From: REEP01 sp964517265
GTDB lineage: Bacteria > Pseudomonadota > Alphaproteobacteria > Rhodospirillales > Defluviicoccaceae
Reading direction: 5' to 3'
Assembly (NCBI GenBank): GCA_964517265.1
Contig: CAZFBS010000025.1
Span: forward strand, 1-43,024
DNA length: 43,024 bases
Part shown: piece after piece, positions 34,127 to 42,234 of the stretch
How positions within the stretch are numbered: position 1 is the first letter of the stretch
How the letters are laid out: each line of letters opens with the position of its first letter
Made by a program: the position numbers and the translations under genes
The notes under the pieces: generated by a model
The model's database searches: none
What the model was told of the DNA's origin: nothing
What the model saw: only the letters and a program-made list of their open reading frames with translations

Positions 34127-35173
34127 ATGTCCAATCATCCGTTGCAGACGGACGTCGCCATTATCGGCGCCGGGCCTACGGGTCTGTTTGCCGTGTTCGA
34201 GTGCGGCATGCTGAATATGACATCTCACGTCATCGATGCGCTTCCGTCCACGGGCGGGCAATGTTCGGCACTTTACCCCGAGAAGCCGATCTTCGACATC
34301 CCTGGATTTCCTCGGCTTCTTGCTCACGATCTGGTAGCGAGGCTGGAGCAGCAGGCAGCACCGTTCAAGCCCACGTACCACCTCGGACAACAGGTGGTGG
34401 CGCTGAGCCCGCAAAATGGTGGCCGCTGGCTGGTGGAAACGTCCGCCGGAACACAAATTACGGCAGCGGCGGTACTGATCGCTGCCGGGGTCGGCGCGTT
34501 CGGCCCGAATCGGCCGCCGCTTCCAAAGATCGAGTCGTACGAGCAGCAACCCGCGGGACGAGGGGTGAAATATTTCGTCAAGCGGCGGGAAGACTTTCGC
34601 GGACGCAAGGTGGTGATCGCAGGGGGCGGCGATTCGGCGGTTGACTGGGCGTTGTCGCTGGCGGATGTGGCGGCAGGCATCGCGGTGATTCACCGGCGTA
34701 ACAAGTTCCGGGCCGCGCCCGAGAGCGTGCGCAAGCTTCACGAATTGGCCGACAAAGGCGTTATCGATCTCGTCATCCCATTCCAGCTGTACGAACTCGA
34801 AGGCTCAGGCGGCGTCCTGCAGGCGGTGATCGTGCGTGACCTCGACCGCACGACGCGGCGGCTGCCGGCTGACGTCCTGCTGCCGTTCTTCGGCCTCTCG
34901 CAGCAGCTGGGACCGATTGCCGAGTGGGGACTGGAGCTGCAGCGCCATCATGTTGCGGTGGATCCATCCACCTGCGCCACCGGACGGCCGGGTATCTTCG
35001 CAATTGGCGACATTGTCACCTACCCCGGCAAGCTGAAGCTGATCCTGACCGGTTTTGCCGAGGCGGCAACGGCTGCGCATGCAATCTTCCCGCTGGTCCA
35101 CCCGGGCGAGGCTCTGCACTTCGAATACTCCACCACCAAGGGAGTGCCGGCGGCGCAAGAAAGCACCGCGTAA
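34127..35173 (+). CDS. Ferredoxin/flavodoxin-NADP+ reductase, thioredoxin-reductase-like type
   Basis: 348 residues, ATG at 34127 with AGGAG five bases upstream. FAD site GAGPTGL (14-20), STGGQCSALYPEKPIFDIPG, then the NADPH domain with GGGDSAVDWAL and HRRNKFRA, and the second FAD site IFAIGDIVTYPGKLKLILTG. The CxxC redox pair of thioredoxin reductase is absent, which identifies the YumC-type FNR. It transfers electrons between NADPH and ferredoxin or flavodoxin. It is monocistronic as far as can be seen and converges on ptsI with 27 bases between stops. Confidence 0.92.
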   Translation: MSNHPLQTDVAIIGAGPTGLFAVFECGMLNMTSHVIDALPSTGGQCSALYPEKPIFDIPGFPRLLAHDLVARLEQQAAPFKPTYHLGQQVVALSPQNGGRWLVETSAGTQITAAAVLIAAGVGAFGPNRPPLPKIESYEQQPAGRGVKYFVKRREDFRGRKVVIAGGGDSAVDWALSLADVAAGIAVIHRRNKFRAAPESVRKLHELADKGVIDLVIPFQLYELEGSGGVLQAVIVRDLDRTTRRLPADVLLPFFGLSQQLGPIAEWGLELQRHHVAVDPSTCATGRPGIFAIGDIVTYPGKLKLILTGFAEAATAAHAIFPLVHPGEALHFEYSTTKGVPAAQESTA

Positions 35174-35200
35174 AAGAGGCATCTGCAATCAACGGCAGGA

Positions 35201-36976
35201 TCAAGAGGCTCCGTTAAATTCTTCCAGCAGGGCCTGAATCCGAACGGGGTCGGTCTGCTCCATGATCTGCTGCGCGCGGTAGGCAGCCGCCCCGATTTCG
35301 AGGTCGAGGATCTGGCGCTTGACCCGGGGGATGCTGGCGGAGGTCATCGAAAGCTCACGGAACCCAAGGCCGAGGAGCAAGCCGGTCATGCGGGGATCGC
35401 CCGCCATCTCCCCGCAAACGCTCGCCGGAATCCGGGATCGGAGCGCAGCGGCGGCGGCGAACTGGATCAACCGCAATACCGCCGGATGCAAAGGATCATA
35501 AAGGTGAGCGACCCATTGATCGCCGCGATCGATGGCCAGGGTGTACATGGTAAGGTCATTGGAGCCGATGGCGAAGAAATCGCTGACCTGCGCCAGCGCA
35601 TCGGCCGTCAGCGCCGCCGCCGGAACCTCGATCATCGTGCCCAGGGGCGGCAAGGCAATTGGGAACGCCGCGCCGCGCCGGTGCAGCTTGCGAGCGGCCC
35701 GGGCGAGAATTTCCCGCGCCGCACGAACCTCCGCGATGGTGGTGACCAGCGGCAGGAGAATGCGGACGGGACCATGAGCGCCGGCCCGCAGGATGGCCCG
35801 GAACTGGGTTTCCAGCAGTTCCGGGCGGGCCAGCGACAGCCGAATACCGCGCATGCCGAGCAGCGAGGTGCCGCTTTGCCCGAACTCGCCGGTAAGCGCC
35901 TCGATCCTTACTTCCCCGCCAAAGTCAGGGGTGCGGATCGTTACCGGGTGCCCCTGCGCCCGCTCGACGATATCGCGCAGCAACTCGTATTGTTCATCTT
36001 CGCTCGGCGGCGAGGGGCGATTGAGGAACAAGAACTCGCTGCGAAGCAACCCGATCCCGAGGGCCCCGACATCGCTCACGCCTTGCATCTCCATCGGCAA
36101 CTCGACATTCGCTTGAAGATGAATTTCCACGCCATCGCGCGTAACCGCCGGCCGCTTGGCCAGTCGCACCAGCCGTCTCTTGTCGCGCAGACGCTCGCTG
36201 CGGCGATGACGAAACGCCGTGACGGTCTCCGCGGCTGGATTGATGACAACTCGGCCGAGATCCCCATCGACAAAAACGCGGTCACCGGTCTTGACCGCAC
36301 CGATTAGGCCAGGCACGCCGAGGACGGCAGGAACCCCCAGGGCACGAGCCATGATCGCAGTGTGGCTCTGTCGCCCGCCCGACATCGCGGCGATGCCGAC
36401 AACTTTGTGTGGATCCAACTGAGCGGCATCGGCCGCGGTCAGTTCATCAGCAACGACGACGCCGCCCTTGGGGATCGATAGCGCGGTTGAGCCCGCTTTC
36501 TTGATAAGATGCTGAATCAGACGGCATCCGACTTCGCGGATGTCATCGCTGCGGGCGGCCAGATAGGCATCCTGCATTGCTTCGAAGCCCAAGGTGATGG
36601 CATTGATTTCTGCCTGGACTGCGGCTTCCGCGTTGATGTGATCGTTTACGATGCGCTGATCCGCACCCCGCACCAGCCGCGAGTCCTTGAGCATGTGAAA
36701 GTAGGCGTCGAGCAGATAACCGATCTCCTCGACAGCTGTGCCGGAGATATTATTGGCCTTGCCGCGCAACTTGGCCTGGAGGCGCGCCACCTGACGCCGC
36801 GCACTGCTGGCGGCAGCCTTCAGGCGCTTGCGCTCCGCTGGCACATCCTGGGCGGCAATGAGATACTCCGGCACTTCGCCAAGACCGCCCTCGCGGACAT
36901 AGGCGGTTCCCATTCCGATTCCCGGCGATACACCGAATCCATCAAAAACCAGCTCCTTTGGAGCTTTCTGGACCAT
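35201..36976 (-). CDS. ptsI: PTS Enzyme I (phosphoenolpyruvate-protein phosphotransferase), divergent PEP site
   Basis: 591 residues, GGGGAGG two bases before the ATG. FGVSPGIGMGTAYV opens the EI N domain, and the phosphorylated His is His205 in GGRQSHTAIMARALGVPAV. In the PEP barrel most E. coli residues are kept: Arg312 (LLRSEFLF), Arg348 (TIRTPD), Glu450 (MIEVPAAA), Asn473/Asp474 (GSNDLTMYTLA), Arg484, Cys521 (VCGEMAGDP). However, the usual DIGGDK reads DFGGEV, so the Lys equivalent to E. coli Lys340 is Val356, and the following NPxLGxRAIR reads GTSLLGMRGIR. It takes phosphate from PEP to HPr. There is no GAF domain, so it is PtsI rather than PtsP. It is the last gene of the regulatory PTS operon, 85 bases after ptsH. 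Confidence 0.93.
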   Translation of the reverse strand: MVQKAPKELVFDGFGVSPGIGMGTAYVREGGLGEVPEYLIAAQDVPAERKRLKAAASSARRQVARLQAKLRGKANNISGTAVEEIGYLLDAYFHMLKDSRLVRGADQRIVNDHINAEAAVQAEINAITLGFEAMQDAYLAARSDDIREVGCRLIQHLIKKAGSTALSIPKGGVVVADELTAADAAQLDPHKVVGIAAMSGGRQSHTAIMARALGVPAVLGVPGLIGAVKTGDRVFVDGDLGRVVINPAAETVTAFRHRRSERLRDKRRLVRLAKRPAVTRDGVEIHLQANVELPMEMQGVSDVGALGIGLLRSEFLFLNRPSPPSEDEQYELLRDIVERAQGHPVTIRTPDFGGEVRIEALTGEFGQSGTSLLGMRGIRLSLARPELLETQFRAILRAGAHGPVRILLPLVTTIAEVRAAREILARAARKLHRRGAAFPIALPPLGTMIEVPAAALTADALAQVSDFFAIGSNDLTMYTLAIDRGDQWVAHLYDPLHPAVLRLIQFAAAAALRSRIPASVCGEMAGDPRMTGLLLGLGFRELSMTSASIPRVKRQILDLEIGAAAYRAQQIMEQTDPVRIQALLEEFNGAS

Positions 36977-37061
36977 AACCTCCCCTGTTGTCTCTTTATT
37001 GCTCTGCTTGTTGATTGTTTTGCTGCCTCTTCCGGCTGCACACTGCAGCGGCTACCGAAAA

Positions 37062-37361
37062 TCAGTCCTCCTCGAACTTCGCCGTAATGATACTCGCGAG
37101 GACACGGATCGCCTCTTCCGCTTCCCGCCCCACGGCAGTGATCTCAAGCTCGGTTCCCGGCCCCGCGGCAAGCATCATCAGGCCAAGAATGGAGCGTCCC
37201 GAGACCGTCTGCCCGCGCTTGATCACCGTAATTTCCGCGTCGAAGCCGCGCGCCAGCTTGACGAATTTTGCCGCTGCGCGCGCATGCAAGCCGCGCCGGT
37301 TCGAGATGACCGCCGTGCAGCGATAGACCTCGCCATCGCGACTGCATTTGGCTTCATCCAA
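37062..37361 (-). CDS. ptsH: PTS phosphocarrier HPr
   Basis: 99 residues from a TTG start at 37361. This is the only in-frame start before the fold, with AGGA nine bases upstream; a nearby ATG four bases downstream is out of frame. Active-site His26 lies in NRRGLHARAAAKFV, and Ser57 in VSGRSILGLMMLAA is the regulatory Ser46 equivalent, the HprK target. A short N-terminal extension (DEAKCSRDGEVYR) precedes the usual first strand. It relays phosphate from EI to the EIIA encoded two bases upstream. Both phosphorylation sites and both kinases (EI, HprK) are in this one operon. Confidence 0.95.
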   Translation of the reverse strand: MDEAKCSRDGEVYRCTAVISNRRGLHARAAAKFVKLARGFDAEITVIKRGQTVSGRSILGLMMLAAGPGTELEITAVGREAEEAIRVLASIITAKFEED

Positions 37362-37363
37362 AT

Positions 37364-37771
37364 TCAGGTGTCCTCTTGGGTCAGCAGACGGGAGGCGATG
37401 TTGATATACTTGCGCCCGGCTTCCTGGGCACTCTGGGTCGCTTGCTCCAACGATTCCGTCTGGCGCACGCTCGCCAGCTTGATCAGCATTGGAAGATTAA
37501 CACCGGCAATCACTTCGACATTGGCTTTGTCCATAATCGAAATGGCGAGGTTGGAAGGGGTGCCTCCAAACATATCGGTAAGCAGAACAACGCCGTTGCC
37601 TTCCTCTGCCTGCGCAACCGCCTCAAGAATCTGGGCGCGGCGCTGCTCCATGTCGTCGTCAGGACCGATGCAGACGGCGGATATGTTGACCTGCGGCCCC
37701 ACCACATGTTCCAAAGCCGCGATCAATTCCTCGGCGAGGCGCCCGTGGGTGACGAGCAGCATTCCGATCAT
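37364..37771 (-). CDS. PTS EIIA component, mannose-family (regulatory)
   Basis: 135 residues from the ATG at 37771 (a GTG at 37789 is possible). The active-site His lies in MLLVTHGRLAEELIAA, followed by VVLLTDMFGGTPSNLAIS, the two signature strands of the Man-family EIIA. No EIIB, EIIC or EIID is encoded nearby, so the protein likely works as a phosphorylation-state sensor rather than in sugar transport. The gene sits between rapZ and ptsH. Confidence 0.94.
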   Translation of the reverse strand: MIGMLLVTHGRLAEELIAALEHVVGPQVNISAVCIGPDDDMEQRRAQILEAVAQAEEGNGVVLLTDMFGGTPSNLAISIMDKANVEVIAGVNLPMLIKLASVRQTESLEQATQSAQEAGRKYINIASRLLTQEDT

Positions 37772-37805
37772 GTGAATAATATTCCCCACTTGCCGCGCGC
37801 GGCGG

Positions 37806-38741
37806 CTATTTCTGTGCCTTGTTCAGGTCCCTGTGATGAAGGTGCACGGGATACCCTTCGTCCTGTAACCACTGACCGAGTTCCTCGGCAATAAAAACCG
37901 ACCGGTGGCGCCCACCGGTGCACCCGATGGCGATGGTCAGGTAGCTTTTGCCCTCTGCTGCGTATCGCGGCAACAACGGTCGCATCAGCCCGCCAAGTGT
38001 CTTCAAGAATGGCTGCAGCCCTTCGTCTCGGCGAATAAAGCGGGCCACCGGCACTTGCAGCCCATTCATGGGTCGAAGTTCAGGGTCATAATGCGGATTT
38101 GCCAGAAAGCGAACATCAAAGACCAGATCGGCATCCCGGGGAAGTCCGAGACGGAACGAAAAGGAAGTCACGAATATCGACATCCCCGCTTGCGCAGCCA
38201 TGTCAAAGTGGCCGTCAACAATCCGTTTCAACGCACCGGGAGACAAGTTTGTCGTGTCGATCACCAAGTCCGCCCGCGCACGAAGCGGCGCAATCAACTC
38301 CCGTTCTACCGCAATTCCATCGCTGACAGGACGGCTGGCGGCAAGCGGATGGCGATGGCGGGTTTCGGTATAGCGCCGGCGCAGTGCATCGTCATCGCAG
38401 TCGAGAAAAACCAGCTTGACCTCGCCTTGGCTGCCCAGCGCCAGCCTGTCGATTTCGCCCAGCGCGCGCTCGACGGCGAAGTCGCGGGTTCTGACGTCAA
38501 TGCCGAGGGCGACAGGAACAAGCGGCGCCGTTTCCGCAGGCAGCACGAGGTGGCCCAGCAGCGAGAGGGGAACATGATCAATCGCCTCATACCCAAGATC
38601 TTCAAGCGCCTTGAGAGTCGTTGTCTTACCTGCTCCCGACATCCCCGTGACCAGCAGAATCCGCCGGCATCGCTCCTGCTTTTCCGGGTGGGGGGCGCGC
38701 CCAGATTGTGGAATTTTGTTCGGGGGTGAGGCGGCACTCAT
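37806..38741 (-). CDS. rapZ: RapZ family RNase adapter / nucleotide-binding protein
   Basis: 311 residues. Walker A VTGMSGAGKTTTLKALEDLG (31-50) and the RapZ C-terminal signature LTIAIGCTGGRHRSVFIAEE, with FDVRFLANPHYDPELRP between them. In E. coli RapZ guides the GlmZ sRNA to RNase E and senses glucosamine-6-phosphate. GlmZ is not expected in alphaproteobacteria, so the partner here is unknown. The N-terminal 25 residues are an unconserved Pro/Lys-rich leader. The start overlaps the hprK stop as ATGA. Confidence 0.94.
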   Translation of the reverse strand: MSAASPPNKIPQSGRAPHPEKQERCRRILLVTGMSGAGKTTTLKALEDLGYEAIDHVPLSLLGHLVLPAETAPLVPVALGIDVRTRDFAVERALGEIDRLALGSQGEVKLVFLDCDDDALRRRYTETRHRHPLAASRPVSDGIAVERELIAPLRARADLVIDTTNLSPGALKRIVDGHFDMAAQAGMSIFVTSFSFRLGLPRDADLVFDVRFLANPHYDPELRPMNGLQVPVARFIRRDEGLQPFLKTLGGLMRPLLPRYAAEGKSYLTIAIGCTGGRHRSVFIAEELGQWLQDEGYPVHLHHRDLNKAQK

Positions 38742-39172
38742 TTCATCAATATTATACCTCTAGTGGCAAGCTGTACCGCAAGCCGAACTTTTGCGGCAGC
38801 AGACACCTCGAATGCGAAAAGCCGAAAACATGGCAGGTTCACGTCGAGAATCCGAGCCTGCTGTGGATCGGGCATGCGTTCCACTTCCGCAAGCGGGACA
38901 AGATCAATGACCGCGACAAGCGGTGCCGACGGACGTGCATCGAGAGAAATCACGCCGAAGCCGCGCACTTCCAGCAAGCCATGGATCGCCGAGGGAGCCA
39001 TCGCCATCAACATGTGCCCGTTCTGTTCGACGTCGGTATAATCGTCGGAGACGAGTTCACCACCTTCGTCGAGCAGCCGCAGTGCCAGGTCCGATTTGCC
39101 TGAGCCTGAAGCGCCCCGCAGAAGCACGCCACGCCCGTCGATCGAGATGCAGGTACCGCGAAGCCTGACCAT
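38738..39172 (-). CDS. hprK: HPr kinase/phosphorylase, short alphaproteobacterial form
   Basis: 144 residues from the ATG at 39172 (a GTG at 39181 is equally possible; neither has a good ribosome site). It has only the catalytic domain: GASGSGKSDLALRLLDEGG (Walker A), LVSDDYTDV (catalytic Asp pair), HGLLEVRGFGVISL (HPr-kinase signature). The regulatory N-terminal domain of the Firmicutes enzyme is absent, as is usual in alphaproteobacteria. It phosphorylates the Ser of HPr (Ser57 here) and heads the PTS operon. Confidence 0.93.
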   Translation of the reverse strand: MVRLRGTCISIDGRGVLLRGASGSGKSDLALRLLDEGGELVSDDYTDVEQNGHMLMAMAPSAIHGLLEVRGFGVISLDARPSAPLVAVIDLVPLAEVERMPDPQQARILDVNLPCFRLFAFEVSAAAKVRLAVQLATRGIILMK

Positions 39173-39374
39173 GGGCGGCACGGTGGCGCCGAGCCGGCCT
39201 GCGAGTCAATATCCGCAAGGCGGGTTCATCTGCGTCAAACCTTGCGGCCGCATTTGATCGAAACGATGCGGACTTGAGAGGCGATCGCAGCCGATGATGG
39301 GTTTTCTCGGCATTCTCTTTTGACTAGATTCCAATCGGAACGTCGTCTTTCATTCTCGCGATGGCAAGGCCGCC

Positions 39375-39770
39375 ATGCCGAAAGTCCGCATCGTCGCCGA
39401 TTATTATGCGAACGGTTATCAGCTCGACGAGGACGCGCAGCGGCGGGGGAACCTTCCGATCAGCACCCAACTGAGGGACCGGTTGACCGCCTGGAATGAC
39501 GAATACGAGATGCGGTGTCGACCGGGCGCCTATGAAGATATCTGCGGGATGCGGTTCGACTTCGTGGCGTTCGCGGCAAAAGGGCTTGAGATCGCCAAGG
39601 CGGTGAAGCGGGAGCTGCCGGGCTGGACGGTGACGTACTGGGACGAGGCACTCGACTGGTATCTCTCGCGGGAGCCGCGAAGCTACGATCCGGCGCGGGC
39701 TGAGTACGAGATCACGCTAAAGGACGCTATCGCCAGCAAGGCGGCAGTCAAATCCTGCCCTCCACGATGA
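39375..39770 (+). CDS. Uncharacterised protein
   Basis: 131 residues, ATG at 39375 with AAGG a few bases upstream. It is soluble and aromatic/charged: VRIVADYYANGYQLDEDAQR, then WNDEYEMRCRPGAYEDI, FVAFAAKGLEIAKAVKRELP, and WTVTYWDEALDWYLSREPRS. No domain is recognised. Its C-terminus overlaps the convergent HD hydrolase gene by 23 bases. It is divergent from hprK across about 200 bases that should contain both promoters. The composition matches a real protein better than an antisense shadow. Confidence 0.7.
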   Translation: MPKVRIVADYYANGYQLDEDAQRRGNLPISTQLRDRLTAWNDEYEMRCRPGAYEDICGMRFDFVAFAAKGLEIAKAVKRELPGWTVTYWDEALDWYLSREPRSYDPARAEYEITLKDAIASKAAVKSCPPR

Positions 39771-40419
39771 TCCGGAACCGCTCAAGATAGCGGGCCTTGG
39801 CAACGTCCGGTGGCTCCGGATCGAGGCAAACGCCGGAGGCGCGTACAGGACGGCCGAAGATCTTGCGCGCCTCAGGTTCCGAAAATCCCGCCAGTCCGAC
39901 GGCCTCGAGATATGCTGCCATTCTGTCGGCACGATGGATCAACGCCGCGAGTTCTTCCGGCAGGACCGCCGGCAATCCAAAGCGGATGTGAATCGCGCTC
40001 ATCAATCTCTTTTCGAACGCCTTGTAATCAAGGCCGACAGCAGCCTTGAACGGCGTGATCAAGTCACCGATGACGTATTCCGCGGCATCGTGAAGCAACG
40101 CGGCAAGTCGTCCCTGCGACGACAGGCGCGGCTTGAGGTGAGAGGTCAATTCCTCGACCAGCAGGCAGTGCTGAGCCACGGAGAACGCCCAGGCGCCTGA
40201 GGTCTGGCCGTTCCATCGTGCCTCGCGGGAGAGGCCGTGGGCGATATCCTCGATCTCGACATCGAGAGGCGATGGATCGAGCAGGTCGAGTCGTCGCCCG
40301 CTCAGCATCCGCTGCCAGGCACGGGAGGGACATGCCGCCTCCGCCTTGATTTGCTTGACTGCCTGCCGCGATGTTGTTTGTGTGTCGGGAGCGGGGGACT
40401 TCGAAGTGCGCTCGGTCAT
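39748..40419 (-). CDS. HD-domain phosphohydrolase (YfbR-like)
   Basis: 223 residues from the ATG at 40419, one base after the chvG stop; a longer in-frame extension lies antisense-like inside chvG and is not used. The HD metal site is visible: His84 (SVAQHCLLV), His110-Asp111 (ALLHDAAEYVIGDL), and a downstream Asp in IHRADRMAAY. The first 30 residues are a polar leader. HD proteins of this type are mostly 5'-deoxynucleotidases; the substrate here is inferred. It is very likely co-transcribed with chvI-chvG. Confidence 0.85.
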   Translation of the reverse strand: MTERTSKSPAPDTQTTSRQAVKQIKAEAACPSRAWQRMLSGRRLDLLDPSPLDVEIEDIAHGLSREARWNGQTSGAWAFSVAQHCLLVEELTSHLKPRLSSQGRLAALLHDAAEYVIGDLITPFKAAVGLDYKAFEKRLMSAIHIRFGLPAVLPEELAALIHRADRMAAYLEAVGLAGFSEPEARKIFGRPVRASGVCLDPEPPDVAKARYLERFRIIVEGRI

Positions 40420-40420
40420 C

Positions 40421-42037
40421 TCAACGGACGGCGGCCGGCAGACGGACGACGAACCGGGCGCCACAGACGGTTCCGTCCCGGCGGCGGCGGTTCTCGGCAT
40501 AGATCGTGCCTTCCAGCGCCTCGACGATCTGCTGGGAGATGCTAAGACCGAGGCCGGAGTGGGTGCCGAACTTCTCACCGTGTGGCCGCTCGCTGTAGAA
40601 CCGCTCGAAAATGGATTTTTCCTTCCCTTCCGGAATACCGGGGCCATCGTCGACCACTTCGGTGATCACGCTGGTCTTGTCACGCATCGCACGGATCCTG
40701 ACTTGGCCCCCGGGCGGGCTGAACGACAACGCGTTCGCCAGCAGGTTCCGGAACACCTGAACGAGCCGGGTCTCGAGACCCCGGACGATCAGCGACTGTT
40801 GCCCCGGCATGTCGACCCGCAGGCGCACGTTGCGCTGCTTGGCCGCGGTTTCCGTAACGTCAATGAGAACGTCAAACAGATCCCGGAGATCGACAGGAAC
40901 CGCCCGGGCTCGGGCCAGTTCGACGTCCAGGCGGGAGGCATCGGAAATATCGCTGATCAGTCGGTCGAGACGACAGACATCATCCGCAATAATGCTGAGC
41001 AGCTTACGACGCTGCTCCGGATCGTTGACGCGGTTCGCCGTTTCCACCGCGCTGCGCAGTGACGACAACGGATTCTTGATCTCATGGGCAACATCTGCGG
41101 CGAACCGCTCGATCGAATCCATTCTCAGCCGCAGCGCCGCCGTCATCTGACGCAAGGCCCGGGCGAGAACGCCAATTTCGTCGCTCCGCCTGGAGTAATC
41201 GGGAATCGTATGTTCCAGGCTGCTGTCCCGGCGTACCCGCTCCGCAGCCGCGGCGAGCCGCAGCAGGGGCCGTGCGATGGTGCCGGCGAGATAGAGGCTG
41301 AGCATTACGGTAACGACGAGGCTAACAGCAAAAATCTTGAGGATCTCGATGCGAACGCCAATCACCGCGGCATCGATCTCCCGCGAACTCTTGCTCAGCA
41401 TCAAGGCGCCCAGCACCTGCTTGTAGCGTTGCACCGGGGCAGCAACGCTGAGCATCGTGCCGCCAGAGGACACGGCACGAACACCATCGGCCACCTCACC
41501 CCGCAACGCCATCATGATTTCGCTGTAATCGGCTGCGACCTCGACCGGTTTTTCCGTGTAGATCTCGACTCCGCCGGTTTCCGGGTGACGGTCGAAGATT
41601 CGTACAACGGCCTCGAGCACTTGATTGAGACGTTGCTCGCTGGTGGGTGGTGGCGGCAATTCCTGAATCTGCACGGTACCGCCCGGGCCGACAAGAAGGC
41701 GGCTGTCGGCCAGCAGCGTCCCGTCGACGCTGAACAGGCGGGCTCGGGTACCGGATGCCTCGACCAGCCGCCGAACCATTTGCGTGGTCACTGTCGGTTT
41801 GAACGCTTCCACACCGGCCGCATCGACGGTCGCTGTCGCCTCGCCCAGCGCAGCGGCGAAAAGCTCGGTCTGCGTGCGCAACGCCGCAAGTTCCGCCGCA
41901 ATCAGGCCGCGGCGGTAATCGGCCAAGTACAACAACCCGGCGGCGAGGATCAGCAATGCCAGAATATTCACGGCCAAAATTCGCCGCGTAATCGGCGACA
42001 TCGCGTGTCGGCGGATTGCTCCAGCGCTCAGCTTCAT
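40421..42037 (-). CDS. chvG: ChvG-type sensor histidine kinase
   Basis: 538 residues. TM1 is at about 20-38, followed by a periplasmic sensor domain (about 40-228) and TM2 (about 231-251). A HAMP domain follows, then the H-box FAADVAHEIKNPLSSL (His318), N-box FRNLLANALSFSPPGG, DDGPGIP and GLGLSIS. ChvG senses acid and envelope change in Agrobacterium and Rhizobium, via ExoR, and phosphorylates ChvI. Linkage to hprK and the PTS genes is the usual alphaproteobacterial arrangement, although here two extra genes intervene. The start lies in an ATGA shared with a possible small ORF. Confidence 0.94.
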   Translation of the reverse strand: MKLSAGAIRRHAMSPITRRILAVNILALLILAAGLLYLADYRRGLIAAELAALRTQTELFAAALGEATATVDAAGVEAFKPTVTTQMVRRLVEASGTRARLFSVDGTLLADSRLLVGPGGTVQIQELPPPPTSEQRLNQVLEAVVRIFDRHPETGGVEIYTEKPVEVAADYSEIMMALRGEVADGVRAVSSGGTMLSVAAPVQRYKQVLGALMLSKSSREIDAAVIGVRIEILKIFAVSLVVTVMLSLYLAGTIARPLLRLAAAAERVRRDSSLEHTIPDYSRRSDEIGVLARALRQMTAALRLRMDSIERFAADVAHEIKNPLSSLRSAVETANRVNDPEQRRKLLSIIADDVCRLDRLISDISDASRLDVELARARAVPVDLRDLFDVLIDVTETAAKQRNVRLRVDMPGQQSLIVRGLETRLVQVFRNLLANALSFSPPGGQVRIRAMRDKTSVITEVVDDGPGIPEGKEKSIFERFYSERPHGEKFGTHSGLGLSISQQIVEALEGTIYAENRRRRDGTVCGARFVVRLPAAVR

Positions 42038-42234
42038 GACATTCGTCTAGGAGCCCCTGCCTGATCGCAGGACTGGCCGCGCCGTTGCGTTTGCATCTCG
42101 TCGGTCAATCGGATCGCGATCCTGCCGCCGAGCGCCAGGATGGTCAAGTTGTTCGCCGGCGACCAGCAAAATTTTCCGATAGCCTTTTTCAAAGGTCGGA
42201 CCTTACGGAGCGCGATACCGGTAGCCAACCCCAT
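42034..42234 (-). CDS. Possible small ORF coupled to chvG (uncertain)
   Basis: 66 codons between chvI and chvG, starting within the chvI end in another frame. The central part (NNLTILALGGRIAIRLTDEM) reads like real protein sequence. The stop TGA overlaps the chvG ATG as ATGA, the same coupling pattern used elsewhere in this window. Against it: no ribosome site is visible, the start is unsure (an in-frame TTG inside is also possible) and the end (QAGAPRRMS) is nondescript. It may just be an untranslated leader. Confidence 0.25.
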   Translation of the reverse strand: MGLATGIALRKVRPLKKAIGKFCWSPANNLTILALGGRIAIRLTDEMQTQRRGQSCDQAGAPRRMS

